Assembly: GCA_964553925.1 (NCBI GenBank)
Contig: CAZKNR010000560.1
Location: forward strand, 56,301 to 120,300
Origin: DAISKN01 sp964553925
Lineage (GTDB): Bacteria > Acidobacteriota > Vicinamibacteria > Marinacidobacterales > SMYC01
Direction: 5' to 3'
Length of the DNA stretch: 64,000 nt
Every line of letters starts with the position of its first letter. The first letter of the stretch is position 1. The position numbers and the translations under genes are program-made. The notes under the pieces were generated by a model. It saw nothing but the letters and a program-made list of their open reading frames with translations, was not told the origin of the DNA and did not search any database. Positions 1 to 9,214 of this stretch are shown here, piece after piece.

Positions 1-259
1 GCTGGATCGCCTCACCGCCTTCGGACGGAATCCTCCACAGACTTCCCTGCATCGAGAACGCGATCTCGCCCCCGTCGGGAGACCAGGACGGCGACCATGG
101 CCCCGTCGTGACCGGCGGCAGGTACATGCTCTCCATGTACATCCCTCCGCCCCCGCCGAAGATGTGCTGGTAGGCCATCGGGAGCTGCGGGGCGTGCGCA
201 CGGACCGTCGCTCCGGACATCGCGAGCGCCGGAAGCATCCAGGAGATTCGACCGTTCAT
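1..259 (-). CDS. PD40 beta-propeller secreted protein, N-terminal fragment
   Basis: Partial gene; its 3' part lies beyond the left edge. Translation from the ATG at 259 gives an N-terminal hydrophobic stretch, a glycine-rich GGGGG run, then WSPSWSPDGGEIAFS followed by LWRIPSEGGEA. These are hallmark PD40/TolB-type propeller repeats. Proteins starting this way in related bacteria are usually secreted hydrolases of about 1000 residues (propeller plus amidohydrolase), but no catalytic domain is visible here. It lies 25 bp downstream of the CehA-type gene and in the same direction, so it is probably the last gene of that operon. The family call is moderately sure; the enzymatic function is unknown. 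Confidence 0.7.
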   Translation of the reverse strand, partial: MNGRISWMLPALAMSGATVRAHAPQLPMAYQHIFGGGGGMYMESMYLPPVTTGPWSPSWSPDGGEIAFSMQGSLWRIPSEGGEAIQ

Positions 260-284
260 CCTTCCCTCGCTTTCCTGACTTTCC

Positions 285-2726
285 TCATCGGGCCAGAGCT
301 TCGAGCTTCCTTCGGGCTTCGGAGAAGCGCTCGCGAAGCGCGGGGATCGCAGCACTGCCGAACCCCTCCACGAGCCGGGCCTCGGCGACCGCCATCCACG
401 CCAGGAGCTCTCGAGCGGAGCGGCTCGCGGCCTCGTTCTCCCGGCTCCCCACCTCGTTCACCCAAACGGCCCCGGTGTGGGCGAACGGATAGCTATCCAT
501 GACCGGCCACACGGCTTCGCCGCCGTGGGCCCGGGCGGCGATCCATCCACCGGCGGGCACGGGAACCTTGCCGCTGTAAATCCGTCTTCCGGGAGCAACC
601 AGGCCCTCGTCCTTCCACACGACCTTCCCGTTCACGAGCACTTCCACCGTCTCGACGGGCACGGCCGAGATCAGCATGAGGCGAAAGTCGGCGTGACTCC
701 CGCCTGCGCCGGAGAGGATTTCACCGGGTCCCGCTCCCCCCACTTCGAAATCGAGGAACGGCCCCGTCGTGACAAAGCTCCTACCGCGTCTCAAGCCCTC
801 GAGATAGCTGGCGAGATTCAGCGGCCCGTCCAACTTCACGTAGACGCGGGTCGCTCCCACCGTCATGGAGCGGTAGAAGTTGGAAAAGGCGTCGGTTCCC
901 GCAGAGGGAGCGATGGGGAGGCCCAGGTTCAGAAGCCGGTACCAGGCGTCCGCCGTCCCCCGCTCGTCGCTCCACAAGCATGCGATCTCGAGCGTGTCGA
1001 CGAGCCCGTGGATCGCTTCGGGCACGAGCGCGAGCGGAAGGTTGCGCGGAGTCCCGTCCTCGGGGAAAGGCTCCGGGGCCATCACGGGGTGCACGAACGA
1101 GTTCACTCCGCCCTGGCGCCGGGTCTCCTCGAGGGCGCTTCCGTTCACGCGGTCGTCCCTTCCGTAGACGGGATAGGCGGGTCCCCAGAACCAGGGCCAG
1201 TGCGGCGACGAGATCCCGATGAGGCCCATGTGGCCGAGAAAGTGAGGCCGGACTTCCTGCCCGAAGACGATGAGGGGCGGCGACGGGCCGAGCCGAGTCC
1301 AGGACGCCCATTCGAAGTCGGTGAGCCGCGTGTGCAGGTTCGCCATGAGAGGAGTCGCGACGTCGAGGTCTTCGGCGGCGAGAACGGTCAGGAGTGAGTC
1401 AGGGTGGAGACGATACGGACCTCCGTAGTTCAGATGGAAGTGGTGATCGCCCGAGTACCACCCACCTTCTCCTCCGCTCCAGAGCGGGGCGAGCTCAAGA
1501 TCCGCGACCGCGCTCTCACCCGCTCCCGCCGCGACCGTCGCGGTCTCGAGGGGGGTGGAGAGCCCGTGGGTGGCCTCGACGCGAAGGGTACCGGCGGGCG
1601 CTTCGACTTCGAGCACTCCATTCGAGTAGAGGTAGACCTTCCCGCTCTGGGAATCGAATCGCGGTTGCGACGCTTCCGAGACCACGGGATGCCCGGAAGC
1701 GTCGGAAACGTGAAGCCGCGCCGCCAGAGGACGGCGCGTGCCCTTCGCACGGGTGCGAATCTGAACGCGCGCCGTCGGCGCTCCCCAGTCCCACGCGATG
1801 GGATCGACCTCCTCGATCGCACCTCCCCCGCGAGCGACTCTCTTCAGTCGAAACTGCTGGTCGGAGTCCGCCTCGACGAAGTAGATGGTGCCGCCGTCCG
1901 AGGAATAGGCGGGCATGATCGGGAGGCCGTCTCCGGCGGTCACGCGGATACCGGGTCCGCCTGCGAGATCCTTGAGCCACAGCGCCCACCGATCGGGATC
2001 GGGGAGGGGCACGACGAGGCTCCCGCCGCTCGGGTCGAGGGCGGGCCGCATCTGGGAGCCGATGGATTCCTCGAGCAAGACCCGGGAACCTCCCGTGCTC
2101 GTATCGAGCACGGAGACGCTGTCGCCCGTCTGCGCCTTGGAGACGAAAACGATCTCCCGGTCCGAGACCGGGAGCGGACAGAGCTCCAGCCCCTTCGCCT
2201 CGGTGAGCCGCGTCTTCTCCCCGCTCGCGAGCTCCATCCGCCACAGATCGAGGTCGCCCGCCTGCGCCGAGGCGTAGAGGATCGCCCGCCCATCCAGGGA
2301 GTAGATGGGATCGAGGAGAATCGCCGGCTCCTGCACCAGCACCTCCTCGGCCCCGTTCGCGACGTCGAGGCGCACCAGGGTCGTATTCCGCGTATCGTCG
2401 CGCACGAACACGATGGACCCGGCATCGGGAGACCAGCGCGGCCGGAAGTCCATCCCGGCTCCGTCGGTCAATCGGCGGGCCCGCTTCGACTCGAGATCGA
2501 GGATCCAGAGCCATCCCCTCGCCGAAAAGGCGATACTCCTCCCGTCGGGCGAGGGCGCCGGATCAGAGGGACCGGCGTTGAGATAAGGGAGCTCGTATCC
2601 CTCGAGGTAGACGTGGTGGCTGTAGCCCTCGACCTTCGGGTAGCGGTTCGTCCACTGAGCCGTCCCGGTTCCTCCGGAAAGCGAGACCACCAGGACCGTC
2701 GACCAAAGAATTCTTTTCCGGGACAT
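285..2726 (-). CDS. PD40 beta-propeller / CehA-McbA-type metallohydrolase
   Basis: Predicted secreted protein of 813 residues. The start MSRKRILWSTVLVV is chosen because it begins a signal peptide ending near GTAQ and lies 20 bp after the upstream stop; the longer open frame runs back into the M42 gene. Residues about 30-330 hold repeated PD40 motifs (APSPDGRSIAFS, WSPDAGSIVFV, PAYSSDGGTIYFV), indicating a TolB-like propeller. From about residue 425 comes a PHP-like metallohydrolase region, with the metal-binding HHFH in GDHHFHLN, FGQEVRPHF, and later SAGTDAF. CehA/McbA relatives hydrolyse esters or carbamates, but the substrate here is unknown. It probably works in the periplasm, co-transcribed with the M42 peptidase. 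Confidence 0.82.
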   Translation of the reverse strand: MSRKRILWSTVLVVSLSGGTGTAQWTNRYPKVEGYSHHVYLEGYELPYLNAGPSDPAPSPDGRSIAFSARGWLWILDLESKRARRLTDGAGMDFRPRWSPDAGSIVFVRDDTRNTTLVRLDVANGAEEVLVQEPAILLDPIYSLDGRAILYASAQAGDLDLWRMELASGEKTRLTEAKGLELCPLPVSDREIVFVSKAQTGDSVSVLDTSTGGSRVLLEESIGSQMRPALDPSGGSLVVPLPDPDRWALWLKDLAGGPGIRVTAGDGLPIMPAYSSDGGTIYFVEADSDQQFRLKRVARGGGAIEEVDPIAWDWGAPTARVQIRTRAKGTRRPLAARLHVSDASGHPVVSEASQPRFDSQSGKVYLYSNGVLEVEAPAGTLRVEATHGLSTPLETATVAAGAGESAVADLELAPLWSGGEGGWYSGDHHFHLNYGGPYRLHPDSLLTVLAAEDLDVATPLMANLHTRLTDFEWASWTRLGPSPPLIVFGQEVRPHFLGHMGLIGISSPHWPWFWGPAYPVYGRDDRVNGSALEETRRQGGVNSFVHPVMAPEPFPEDGTPRNLPLALVPEAIHGLVDTLEIACLWSDERGTADAWYRLLNLGLPIAPSAGTDAFSNFYRSMTVGATRVYVKLDGPLNLASYLEGLRRGRSFVTTGPFLDFEVGGAGPGEILSGAGGSHADFRLMLISAVPVETVEVLVNGKVVWKDEGLVAPGRRIYSGKVPVPAGGWIAARAHGGEAVWPVMDSYPFAHTGAVWVNEVGSRENEAASRSARELLAWMAVAEARLVEGFGSAAIPALRERFSEARRKLEALAR

Positions 2727-2746
2727 CGCGTCGCTCGCGGCCTTCC

Positions 2747-3928
2747 TCAGAACTCCCGTATGGAGGCCACTTCCGCGGCGGAGAGTTTCTCGATCATGGC
2801 GACGACGAGTGCTACGGTGTGGTCGTAATCGGCCCGGTCGATGATCCCCGACTGACTGTGTCCGTAGCGGGTCGGGACCCCGATGTTGACCGCGGGCACG
2901 CCTCGCGCCGACTTCTGCACCATCGCCGCGTCCTCTCCATAGCCGGTCACGGATTCGAACTGGATGGGGATTCCGGAATCCCTGGCGACGCCGATGATCC
3001 ACTCGACGTAGTTGTTGTTCGGAATCATGCTGTTGTCGAAAACGAAAATGCCCGGGCCGGACCCGAGCTCTTCTTGAGAGAGCGTTTTCGAGGTGAGGAG
3101 CGGGAAATCGCTGGCGATCCCGATCTCGAGGTTGATCACGATGTCCGGCTCGGTGCTGGCAGCGACGACCGAGGCGCCCCGGAGGCCGATCTCTTCCTGC
3201 ACCGTGGCAGCCACCTGCACGCTATTGGGGTGGACGCGCCCTTTCAATTTGCGAAGGGCCTCGGTGATGACGGCGAGCCCCACCCGATCGTCCCAGGCCC
3301 TTGCGAGATAGCGTCCAGTGCCGTTCAGCTCGCGAAACTCGTTGTCGTAGGCGATGGGAAGCCCGGGGCGGACGCCCATCCGTTCGACTTCCTCACGGCT
3401 TCGGGCGCCGACGTCGAGGAACATCTCCTCGAGCGGCACCATGCGATCCCTCTCCTCCGGACGAAGGATGTGTCCCGACTTCATACCCGTGTAGCCGTAG
3501 ACGAGACCGCGCGCCGTCAATATCGTCATGCGCTGGGTGAGGACGCTCTGGGCGAAGTACCCTCCCACGCCATTGAAGTAGATGAAGCCGTCCTCGTCGA
3601 TGTGGCGCACGAGGAATCCGACTTCGTCCATATGGGCCATGAGCAGAACCCGCGGCGATCCCGAGCTCCCCTCGAGCGTTCCCAGAAGATTCCCCAAGCC
3701 ATCGGTGCGCAAGTTGGCGAGGAGCCCCGCCCATTCCCGCCTCAGGATGTTCCGCACCGATCCCTCGAATCCGACGACCCCGTGCGCGTTCGTGAGCTCC
3801 GCGAGGAGCCGCGCGGTCTCGTCCGGCGTCTGCGCCGATAGCTCCCGCAACGAGAGCACGAACAGACAACCCGTCAGGATGAGGCCACTCCAAACGCTCT
3901 TCAGACAATCTGCGGGTTCGCGCTTCAT
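2747..3928 (-). CDS. M42 family metallo-aminopeptidase, exported
   Basis: 393-residue M42 (glutamyl aminopeptidase/FrvX-like) enzyme. The start at 3928 is supported by an AGGAGG ribosome-binding site 7 bp upstream and by a signal peptide ending near ELSAQ. Zinc ligands and catalytic residues are visible: LLMAHMDEVGF (His, Asp; about residue 95), WDDRVG (Asp; about 213), QEEIGLRGA (paired Glu; about 246) and the C-terminal RYGHSQSG (His; about 357). Family members remove N-terminal residues from peptides. Cytoplasmic M42 enzymes are common, so the export signal suggests this one trims peptides in the periplasm, matching the neighbouring receptor and peptidases. First gene of a probable M42 - CehA - PD40 operon. 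Confidence 0.85.
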   Translation of the reverse strand: MKREPADCLKSVWSGLILTGCLFVLSLRELSAQTPDETARLLAELTNAHGVVGFEGSVRNILRREWAGLLANLRTDGLGNLLGTLEGSSGSPRVLLMAHMDEVGFLVRHIDEDGFIYFNGVGGYFAQSVLTQRMTILTARGLVYGYTGMKSGHILRPEERDRMVPLEEMFLDVGARSREEVERMGVRPGLPIAYDNEFRELNGTGRYLARAWDDRVGLAVITEALRKLKGRVHPNSVQVAATVQEEIGLRGASVVAASTEPDIVINLEIGIASDFPLLTSKTLSQEELGSGPGIFVFDNSMIPNNNYVEWIIGVARDSGIPIQFESVTGYGEDAAMVQKSARGVPAVNIGVPTRYGHSQSGIIDRADYDHTVALVVAMIEKLSAAEVASIREF

Positions 3929-4016
3929 GAAGCTTCCTCCTATCGACGGGGGTGGATTTCCGGAGATGTCGGGAGAGTCCGACGGCCGGCGGCCAACTGG
4001 GGTCGAGAACGAAGAT

Positions 4017-4048
4017 CGGGCCGCCGAGCCGATGCGCCCGGCGGCCCG
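4017..4048 (-). terminator. GC-rich hairpin downstream of the TonB receptor gene
   Basis: Perfect 9-bp inverted arms (CGGGCCGCC and GGCGGCCCG) separated by 14 bp, starting 8 bp after the receptor stop codon and before the M42 gene. On the minus strand only a weak T-rich stretch follows, so termination may be partial or factor-assisted. Confidence 0.5.
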
Positions 4049-4055
4049 AAGCCTG

Positions 4056-7000
4056 TCAGTAGTAGACCTTGATTCCGAACTGCCACTCCCGGGCCGGCAC
4101 CGCCGTGGCTCCGATGCGCCCGAACCCGGCGGAAGCGATGTCCACCACGGGATTGCCGAGATTGACGGTATTGAAGAGGTTGTAGACCTCGGCGCGAATC
4201 TCGAGCCGCGTCCGCTCACCCGGAAGCTGGATGAGCTTGGAGAAGGAGAGGTCGACGTTGATCAGGCGCGGTCCCATGATCGGATTTCGCGGAGACGTTC
4301 CGAACTCGCTCGGCCCCGTTCGCTGGAAGGCAGCGGTATTGAACCACTGCTGCGCCGTCTGGGGGCCCGCATTGGGATCTCCGACCAGGTTGGGCCGGCA
4401 AACGGGAGTCCAGTTCCCCGCTGTATTGCAGGGGTCGGCGCTGTCGTAGGGTGAGAAGGGACGGCCGCTTTGGTAGGTCCAGATGCTCGTCACCACCCAG
4501 TCGCCGAGGATGTGACCCAATACCCCTTCGCTCAAGTATTTTTTGTCGGGACCGACTGGAATCTGCCAGGTCTCGTGCACCACCAGCCGATGTCGGGCGT
4601 CGAAGAACGAGTTGGCCCATTCGACCTCCGGGTCGTCCGCATTCTGAGGCGTCATCACCCACGTCCGGTTGGTGGCTCCGGAATGGAAGTGCGAAGAGAG
4701 GTCCATGGACTTGGACAGGGTATAGGCCACGCCGAAGCTCAGCCCGTCGGAGAAACGACGGAAGAGGCTCGTCTCCCAGCCGTTGTAAGTGGACCGACCC
4801 CAGTTGGTGGTTTGCAGAACCGACGTGAAACCGGGATAGCGGCGATAGGTGTCCTTGTTCGACTGGGTGATCCCTGAGAGCTCGTTGTACGGCTGGTTGA
4901 TCTCCTCGAACTGCAGGAGCTTGCTGCCCCGGTTTCCGACGTAGGCCGTCTCGAGAATCGTGCTCTTGAGGACCTCCCACTGGAGACTGATGTTCCAGGC
5001 CGTGGTGTAGGGCGTGATGATGTTCGGATCGGTGACGTAGAGCTGTCCGATGGGCTGCCCGGAGTACCCCGGTCCCGGGTTCAGCGGCGCCACCGCATAG
5101 TCCTCCCGCTCGAGACCCAGGAGAGGGTCGGCGAGGGTGGTGTTGCGAATGACGGGCTGGTAGTAGAACGGGTAGGAGAGAAGCTGCTGGAGGGTGGTGT
5201 TGTTCTTGAGCTGGTTGTGGAAGACGCCCGCACCGCCGCGGAGCGCCAGGGTACCGTCGCCGCGGATGTCCCAGGAGATGCCGACCCGCGGTTGGATGTT
5301 GTTGTAGTCGGGGAAGTACGTTCCCCGTTCGGGAAGATCGAAGGCTGGATCGCCCGCGAGGGCAATCTGGCCGATGCCGCTCAGAGGAACGTTCGGCGTG
5401 GGCGCCTCGATCTCGAAAAAGGTGGAGGTCTCGCCCGTCTTGTGGATGATGGGGCTGTAGAAGTCCCATCGGAGCCCGAGGTTGAGCACCAGCCGGTCGC
5501 TCACGGTAAAGTCGTCCTGGAAGAAGAGCCCCGTGTTCCAGTTGTTCTGGTCCATCAAGGTCCTGCCGCCGGCGAAGTTGAACTCGCGCGCGCGGCCGAG
5601 CAAGAAGTCGGCGAAGGAGTCTCCCGAATACCGCCCGTCGAAAACGAACCGCCCCACGTAGAAGAAGCCCACGTCGTTCTTCTCGCGACCCTTCCGCATC
5701 TCGCCGCCGAACTTCAAAAAATGATCCCCGGTGTCCCAGGTGAACACGTCGGTCACCTGGATCTCGTAGTTGTCGTTCGTGCTCGGTCCCTGAATCTGAT
5801 TGCCGATCCCGGACATTCCCGTGATGTTGAACTCGGGAAGGCCGATGCCCCCGATGACGTCCTGCGGGCGCTCGTACCCGACCCCGTAGTCCAGCGGGTC
5901 GAGGAAGGGTAGGTTCGAGGAAGCGTTCTCCCGGGTGTAGACGCCGCCGCGCAGCTCGTTGAACCTCTCGGCGGAGAGGATGGTGTTCAAGCCGACGGTG
6001 TAGTGTCCGACGGTTTGGTCGAGTGTGTTGGGGAATCCGTCGTAGCGCGCAACGCCCGCTCCCTGAACGGGGTTGAACTGGGCAGTCTGCTGATAGAAGT
6101 GCCGGTAGAACACCGACCAGTTGTCGCTGAAGTTGTGGTCCAGGCGGGCGATGAACTGGTCGTAGTTGTTCGTCGACTCCGGAGAGGAAACGTAGTTGTT
6201 CGCTCTGGCTGCGGCCCCCGAGATATTGGGAAGCGGCATCAACTCCAGCAAAGCGGCGGCGGCGGGATCGATTCGATTGGCTGGGATGACGTTCCCAGGG
6301 AACTGTTGTCCGGTGGTCGGATCGACGATCGGCTTCGTGAGGAAGCCGAAATTGCCTGCCCTTTCCCCTGCCGTCGCCACGATCGTCTGGTTGGTCAAAC
6401 CCCGGGCGAGGCGATAGCCCTCGTAGGAGCCGAAGACGAACGTCTTGTTCCGGATGATGGGGCCTCCGAAGGTCGCGCCGTACTGCTTCTGGCTCAGCGG
6501 AGGAGGCTCGTTGATGGCGAAGTAATCCTTCGACTGAAACGCGTCATCGCGCATGAAGAGCCAGCCGGCGCCGGAGAAATCGTTGCTGCCCGACTTGGTC
6601 ACGACTTGGACGATGGATCCGGCGTTGCGCCCGAACTCGGCCGAGAAGTTGCTCGTCTGGATCTTGAACTCCTGGACGGCGTCGGGATTGGGCTTGACGT
6701 CGGCGGTGTTTCCGTTCAGCTCGTTGCTCGACACACCGTCCATGAGAAAGTTGTTGGCGTCGTCTCGCTGGCCGTGCACGTAGTACGTGCTTCCGGCCTG
6801 GGTGCGCTGTTCCCGGGTCGTAACGCCGGGCACGAGCAGACCCAGGTCGACGAAATTCCGGCCGTTGAGCGGCATGGCGACGATCGCCGTCTGATCGACG
6901 ACCTTCCCCACCGTCGAGGTCCTCGTTTGTACGACGGTGGTCTCCGCGGAAACGGTGATGGTCTCGGCCACCTCTCCCAGCGGCATCTTGAGGTCGAGTC

Positions 7001-7316
7001 GCGTCTCCTGGTTGACTTGAATCACCACACCGCTGGCGACGGAGGTGCGGAATCCGGAGAGCTCCGCTCGTACTTCGTACGTTCCCGGCTGCAGACCGAC
7101 GATCGCGTACTGACCCCGGCCGTCGGTCGTAGTTGCGCGAGTCAAGCCGGTGCCGGTGTTCGTAGCGGTGACAGTGACTCCGGGAAGTACGCCGCCGGTG
7201 TCGTCCTGGGCCTGGCCCAGAAGCGTTCCCAGGCTGACCTGACTCGAGACCGTCGCCGGCAGCGCCAAAAGCAGCGCGGTCGCGATCCAACTACGCCATC
7301 TCGTCTTCATCTTCAT
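4056..7316 (-). CDS. TonB-dependent receptor, Oar-like, with carboxypeptidase-regulatory N-domain
   Basis: 1086-residue outer-membrane receptor. The signal peptide covers residues 1-26, ending at VSSQ. Residues about 27-110 form a carboxypeptidase-regulatory-like (CNA-B-like) domain with GVTVTATNTGTG and YAIVGLQPGTYEV. A plug domain follows with PLNGRNFVDLGLLVPGV, then GSIVQVVTKSGSNDF, then a long beta-barrel ending in an aromatic residue. This is the Oar/SusC-like architecture expanded in Acidobacteria. It should import oligomers with energy from TonB-ExbB-ExbD; the substrate is unknown, but exported peptidases on both sides suggest peptides. AGGGAGG lies 8 bp before the ATG; a second in-frame ATG at 7310 would alter little. 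Confidence 0.9.
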   Translation of the reverse strand: MKMKTRWRSWIATALLLALPATVSSQVSLGTLLGQAQDDTGGVLPGVTVTATNTGTGLTRATTTDGRGQYAIVGLQPGTYEVRAELSGFRTSVASGVVIQVNQETRLDLKMPLGEVAETITVSAETTVVQTRTSTVGKVVDQTAIVAMPLNGRNFVDLGLLVPGVTTREQRTQAGSTYYVHGQRDDANNFLMDGVSSNELNGNTADVKPNPDAVQEFKIQTSNFSAEFGRNAGSIVQVVTKSGSNDFSGAGWLFMRDDAFQSKDYFAINEPPPLSQKQYGATFGGPIIRNKTFVFGSYEGYRLARGLTNQTIVATAGERAGNFGFLTKPIVDPTTGQQFPGNVIPANRIDPAAAALLELMPLPNISGAAARANNYVSSPESTNNYDQFIARLDHNFSDNWSVFYRHFYQQTAQFNPVQGAGVARYDGFPNTLDQTVGHYTVGLNTILSAERFNELRGGVYTRENASSNLPFLDPLDYGVGYERPQDVIGGIGLPEFNITGMSGIGNQIQGPSTNDNYEIQVTDVFTWDTGDHFLKFGGEMRKGREKNDVGFFYVGRFVFDGRYSGDSFADFLLGRAREFNFAGGRTLMDQNNWNTGLFFQDDFTVSDRLVLNLGLRWDFYSPIIHKTGETSTFFEIEAPTPNVPLSGIGQIALAGDPAFDLPERGTYFPDYNNIQPRVGISWDIRGDGTLALRGGAGVFHNQLKNNTTLQQLLSYPFYYQPVIRNTTLADPLLGLEREDYAVAPLNPGPGYSGQPIGQLYVTDPNIITPYTTAWNISLQWEVLKSTILETAYVGNRGSKLLQFEEINQPYNELSGITQSNKDTYRRYPGFTSVLQTTNWGRSTYNGWETSLFRRFSDGLSFGVAYTLSKSMDLSSHFHSGATNRTWVMTPQNADDPEVEWANSFFDARHRLVVHETWQIPVGPDKKYLSEGVLGHILGDWVVTSIWTYQSGRPFSPYDSADPCNTAGNWTPVCRPNLVGDPNAGPQTAQQWFNTAAFQRTGPSEFGTSPRNPIMGPRLINVDLSFSKLIQLPGERTRLEIRAEVYNLFNTVNLGNPVVDIASAGFGRIGATAVPAREWQFGIKVYY

Positions 7317-7356
7317 ACCTTGCCTCCCTGAAAGTCGCTCGTACGAATGTTTGGAA

Positions 7357-9000
7357 TCAATTGCTGCCCGAGGTGCTTCCCTGCGATCGCCGGGTCACGA
7401 AGCCCGGCCGTCCGTCCTGGTTCGCGAGAGCCTTCGCGCTCGCGTAGACGAGCCGCACGATCTTTTCCATCTTGGAGTAGTTGATCCGGTCCCAGGTGTC
7501 GTTGGCGGTGTGATAGTCGGGGTGCTCGCCCGTGTTGAAGAAGCCTACGGGCACGCCATGGACGGCGAAGGGATAGTGATCGCTCCGCGAGAACCAGCCC
7601 TCCCGGTCGTCTCCATCCGTCTTGTAGTCGAGGGTGAGCCCGATGTTCCGGTTCTCGGCCTCGACGACCCGCCGAATGTCGGGGCTGTACAAGGTGCCGA
7701 CGACGTTGACCGAGTTCCGGTTGTCGGCGGCCTTCGTGCCCCAGGTCGCCGATTCCTCGTCCCGTCCGATCATGTCCATGTTCAGCACTGCCACCGTGCT
7801 CTCGAGGGGAACGACGGGATGCGCGACGTAGTGGAATGCGCCCAGGAGCCCGTCCTCCTCCGCCTCGAACACGAGGAACATGAGGCTTCGCCGCGGCGGG
7901 GCAGGGTTGGCGCGGAACGCTTCGGCAATCGCGATGACGGCCGCCGTGGCCGAAGCGTTGTCGTCCGCACCGCGAAAGATGAACTCTCCCTCGCGACCCA
8001 CGTGGTCGTAGTGACCCATGATCAGCACGTACTCTTTCGCGAGCGCTGGGTCGGAGCCCTTCAGAACCCCGACGACGTTCCGCGTCTGGATGACTCGGCG
8101 GCTCGAGATCGGCCGCTTCATATCGACGGTCACGCCGGAGACGGCCATCGAGGCCGGCTGGCCGGTTCGGTCGATCGTCGCCTGCAGCTCGTCGATGGTC
8201 TTTCCCGCAGGCGAGAGAAGCTCGTCCGCCACCCGGCGGCTGACGACGAAAAGTGGTAAATCCCAAAACGGGCTGGTGAGAGCATGACCGGGGCGATCTC
8301 GCCGCACCTGGCCGTTCGTCGGTCCGCTCGGCACTCGACGAGGGCGATGCGGGGCTTGCTCGTCGACCATCACGATGCCAACGGCCCCCCGCTGCCGGAT
8401 GACCTCCGGTTTCCACCAGTTGTAGGCGTGCACGGTGTGGAACCGTCCGAGGAAGCGGCTTTCGGGATCGCTCTCCTGTGGCTCGTGGGTCAGAACGAGC
8501 ACTACCTTGCCCGCAACGTCGATTCCAGCGAAGTCGTCGTAGTCATACTCGGGAGCCGAGATTCCATAGCCGGCGAAGACGAGCGGAGCTCTCGTCTCGA
8601 AATCCGCTCCACCCTGTCGAGGAAGCGTGAAATCGGGCCCGAGGGCGTAGTCTCTTTCGAACGTGCCGGCGCCGCTCGCGATGCTGGCTCGCAGGCGAAC
8701 GTTGGCCCGGTCGAGGTGAGCCTCCACCATGGGAAAGTTCTGGAAGAACGTCCCCTCGTCGCCTACAGGTACGAGCTCAGCTCTTCGAAAAAAACCCGCG
8801 ATGTACTCGGCGGCAATGCGTCCCTCGGGGCTAAGAGAATCCCGGCCCGCCATTTCATCGGACGCCAGAAACGAGAGGTGCCCCCTCAGGGCCGACTCCC
8901 GAATGGAGGACAGCCCCGCATCTTCCGAGGTAAACCCCAAAGTTGCTATGAGTTGGGAAAGAAGCACCCACAGCGTTCGCGATATAGCTATATTTTTCAC
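7357..9000 (-). CDS. M28 family zinc peptidase with PA domain, exported
   Basis: Exported aminopeptidase of about 547 residues. The GTG at 9000 is preferred: a good promoter (TTGACA-17-TATTTA, 9066-9038) puts transcription start near 9030, so an in-frame start upstream of it is not usable. The GTG also opens a plausible signal peptide (ISRTLWVLLSQLIATLGF). An insert resembling a PA domain precedes the catalytic core. Zinc-site motifs are GHYDHVG, GADDNASATAA, FEAEEDGLLGA (Glu pair), NMDMIGRD and a final HTANDTWD. M28 enzymes cleave N-terminal residues. Adjacent to and co-oriented with the TonB receptor, fitting a peptide digestion-uptake unit. No clear Shine-Dalgarno sequence precedes the GTG. 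Confidence 0.85.
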   Translation of the reverse strand: MKNIAISRTLWVLLSQLIATLGFTSEDAGLSSIRESALRGHLSFLASDEMAGRDSLSPEGRIAAEYIAGFFRRAELVPVGDEGTFFQNFPMVEAHLDRANVRLRASIASGAGTFERDYALGPDFTLPRQGGADFETRAPLVFAGYGISAPEYDYDDFAGIDVAGKVVLVLTHEPQESDPESRFLGRFHTVHAYNWWKPEVIRQRGAVGIVMVDEQAPHRPRRVPSGPTNGQVRRDRPGHALTSPFWDLPLFVVSRRVADELLSPAGKTIDELQATIDRTGQPASMAVSGVTVDMKRPISSRRVIQTRNVVGVLKGSDPALAKEYVLIMGHYDHVGREGEFIFRGADDNASATAAVIAIAEAFRANPAPPRRSLMFLVFEAEEDGLLGAFHYVAHPVVPLESTVAVLNMDMIGRDEESATWGTKAADNRNSVNVVGTLYSPDIRRVVEAENRNIGLTLDYKTDGDDREGWFSRSDHYPFAVHGVPVGFFNTGEHPDYHTANDTWDRINYSKMEKIVRLVYASAKALANQDGRPGFVTRRSQGSTSGSN

Positions 9001-9037
9001 AAAAACACCATAATTTCGACCGTCATTAATAAATTTG

Positions 9038-9066
9038 TAAATATCAGCGTTCTTGGACCATGTCAA
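9038..9066 (-). promoter_or_regulatory. Sigma-70-type promoter of the M28 peptidase gene
   Basis: Read on the minus strand, TTGACA (9066-9061), a 17-bp spacer and TATTTA (9043-9038) lie about 38 bp before the GTG at 9000. The -35 box lies inside an inverted repeat, GTTCTTG (9049-9055) and CAAGAAC (9064-9070), a possible operator. The surrounding DNA is markedly AT-rich compared with the window. Confidence 0.65.
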
Positions 9067-9075
9067 GAACAATAT

Positions 9076-9118
9076 CCCAAATTGGGCAGGAATAGTGCGT
9101 ATAATGTACAAAATTTTG
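9076..9118 (+). promoter_or_regulatory. Promoter and operator-like palindromes for the HTH-cupin regulator
   Basis: An exact TATAAT (9100-9105) on the plus strand is bracketed by two palindromes: CCCAAATTGGG (9076-9086, 5-bp arms) and the perfect CAAAATTTTG (9109-9118). No good -35 box stands at the usual distance. The layout suits autoregulation by the downstream HTH-cupin protein and possible joint control of the divergent M28 gene. This is inferred from position only. Confidence 0.45.
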
Positions 9119-9214
9119 GATCCACGAGCTGTTGTCGTTGCCCAAAGGACATATTAGAATGTCGGGTTCTTGCTCAGCGCTTTTCGACGGCCGCTCGAAG
9201 AACTAAGGACTGGG

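Noticed and set aside
1404..2828. Long open frame on the plus strand opposite the CehA-type gene
   Set aside because: It is Arg/Gly-rich, shows no domain pattern and lies fully antisense to a gene with clear motifs. High GC content produces many such frames.
6003..7331. 442-codon plus-strand frame opposite the TonB receptor
   Set aside because: No recognisable motif, composition typical of antisense frames; the receptor on the other strand is unmistakable.
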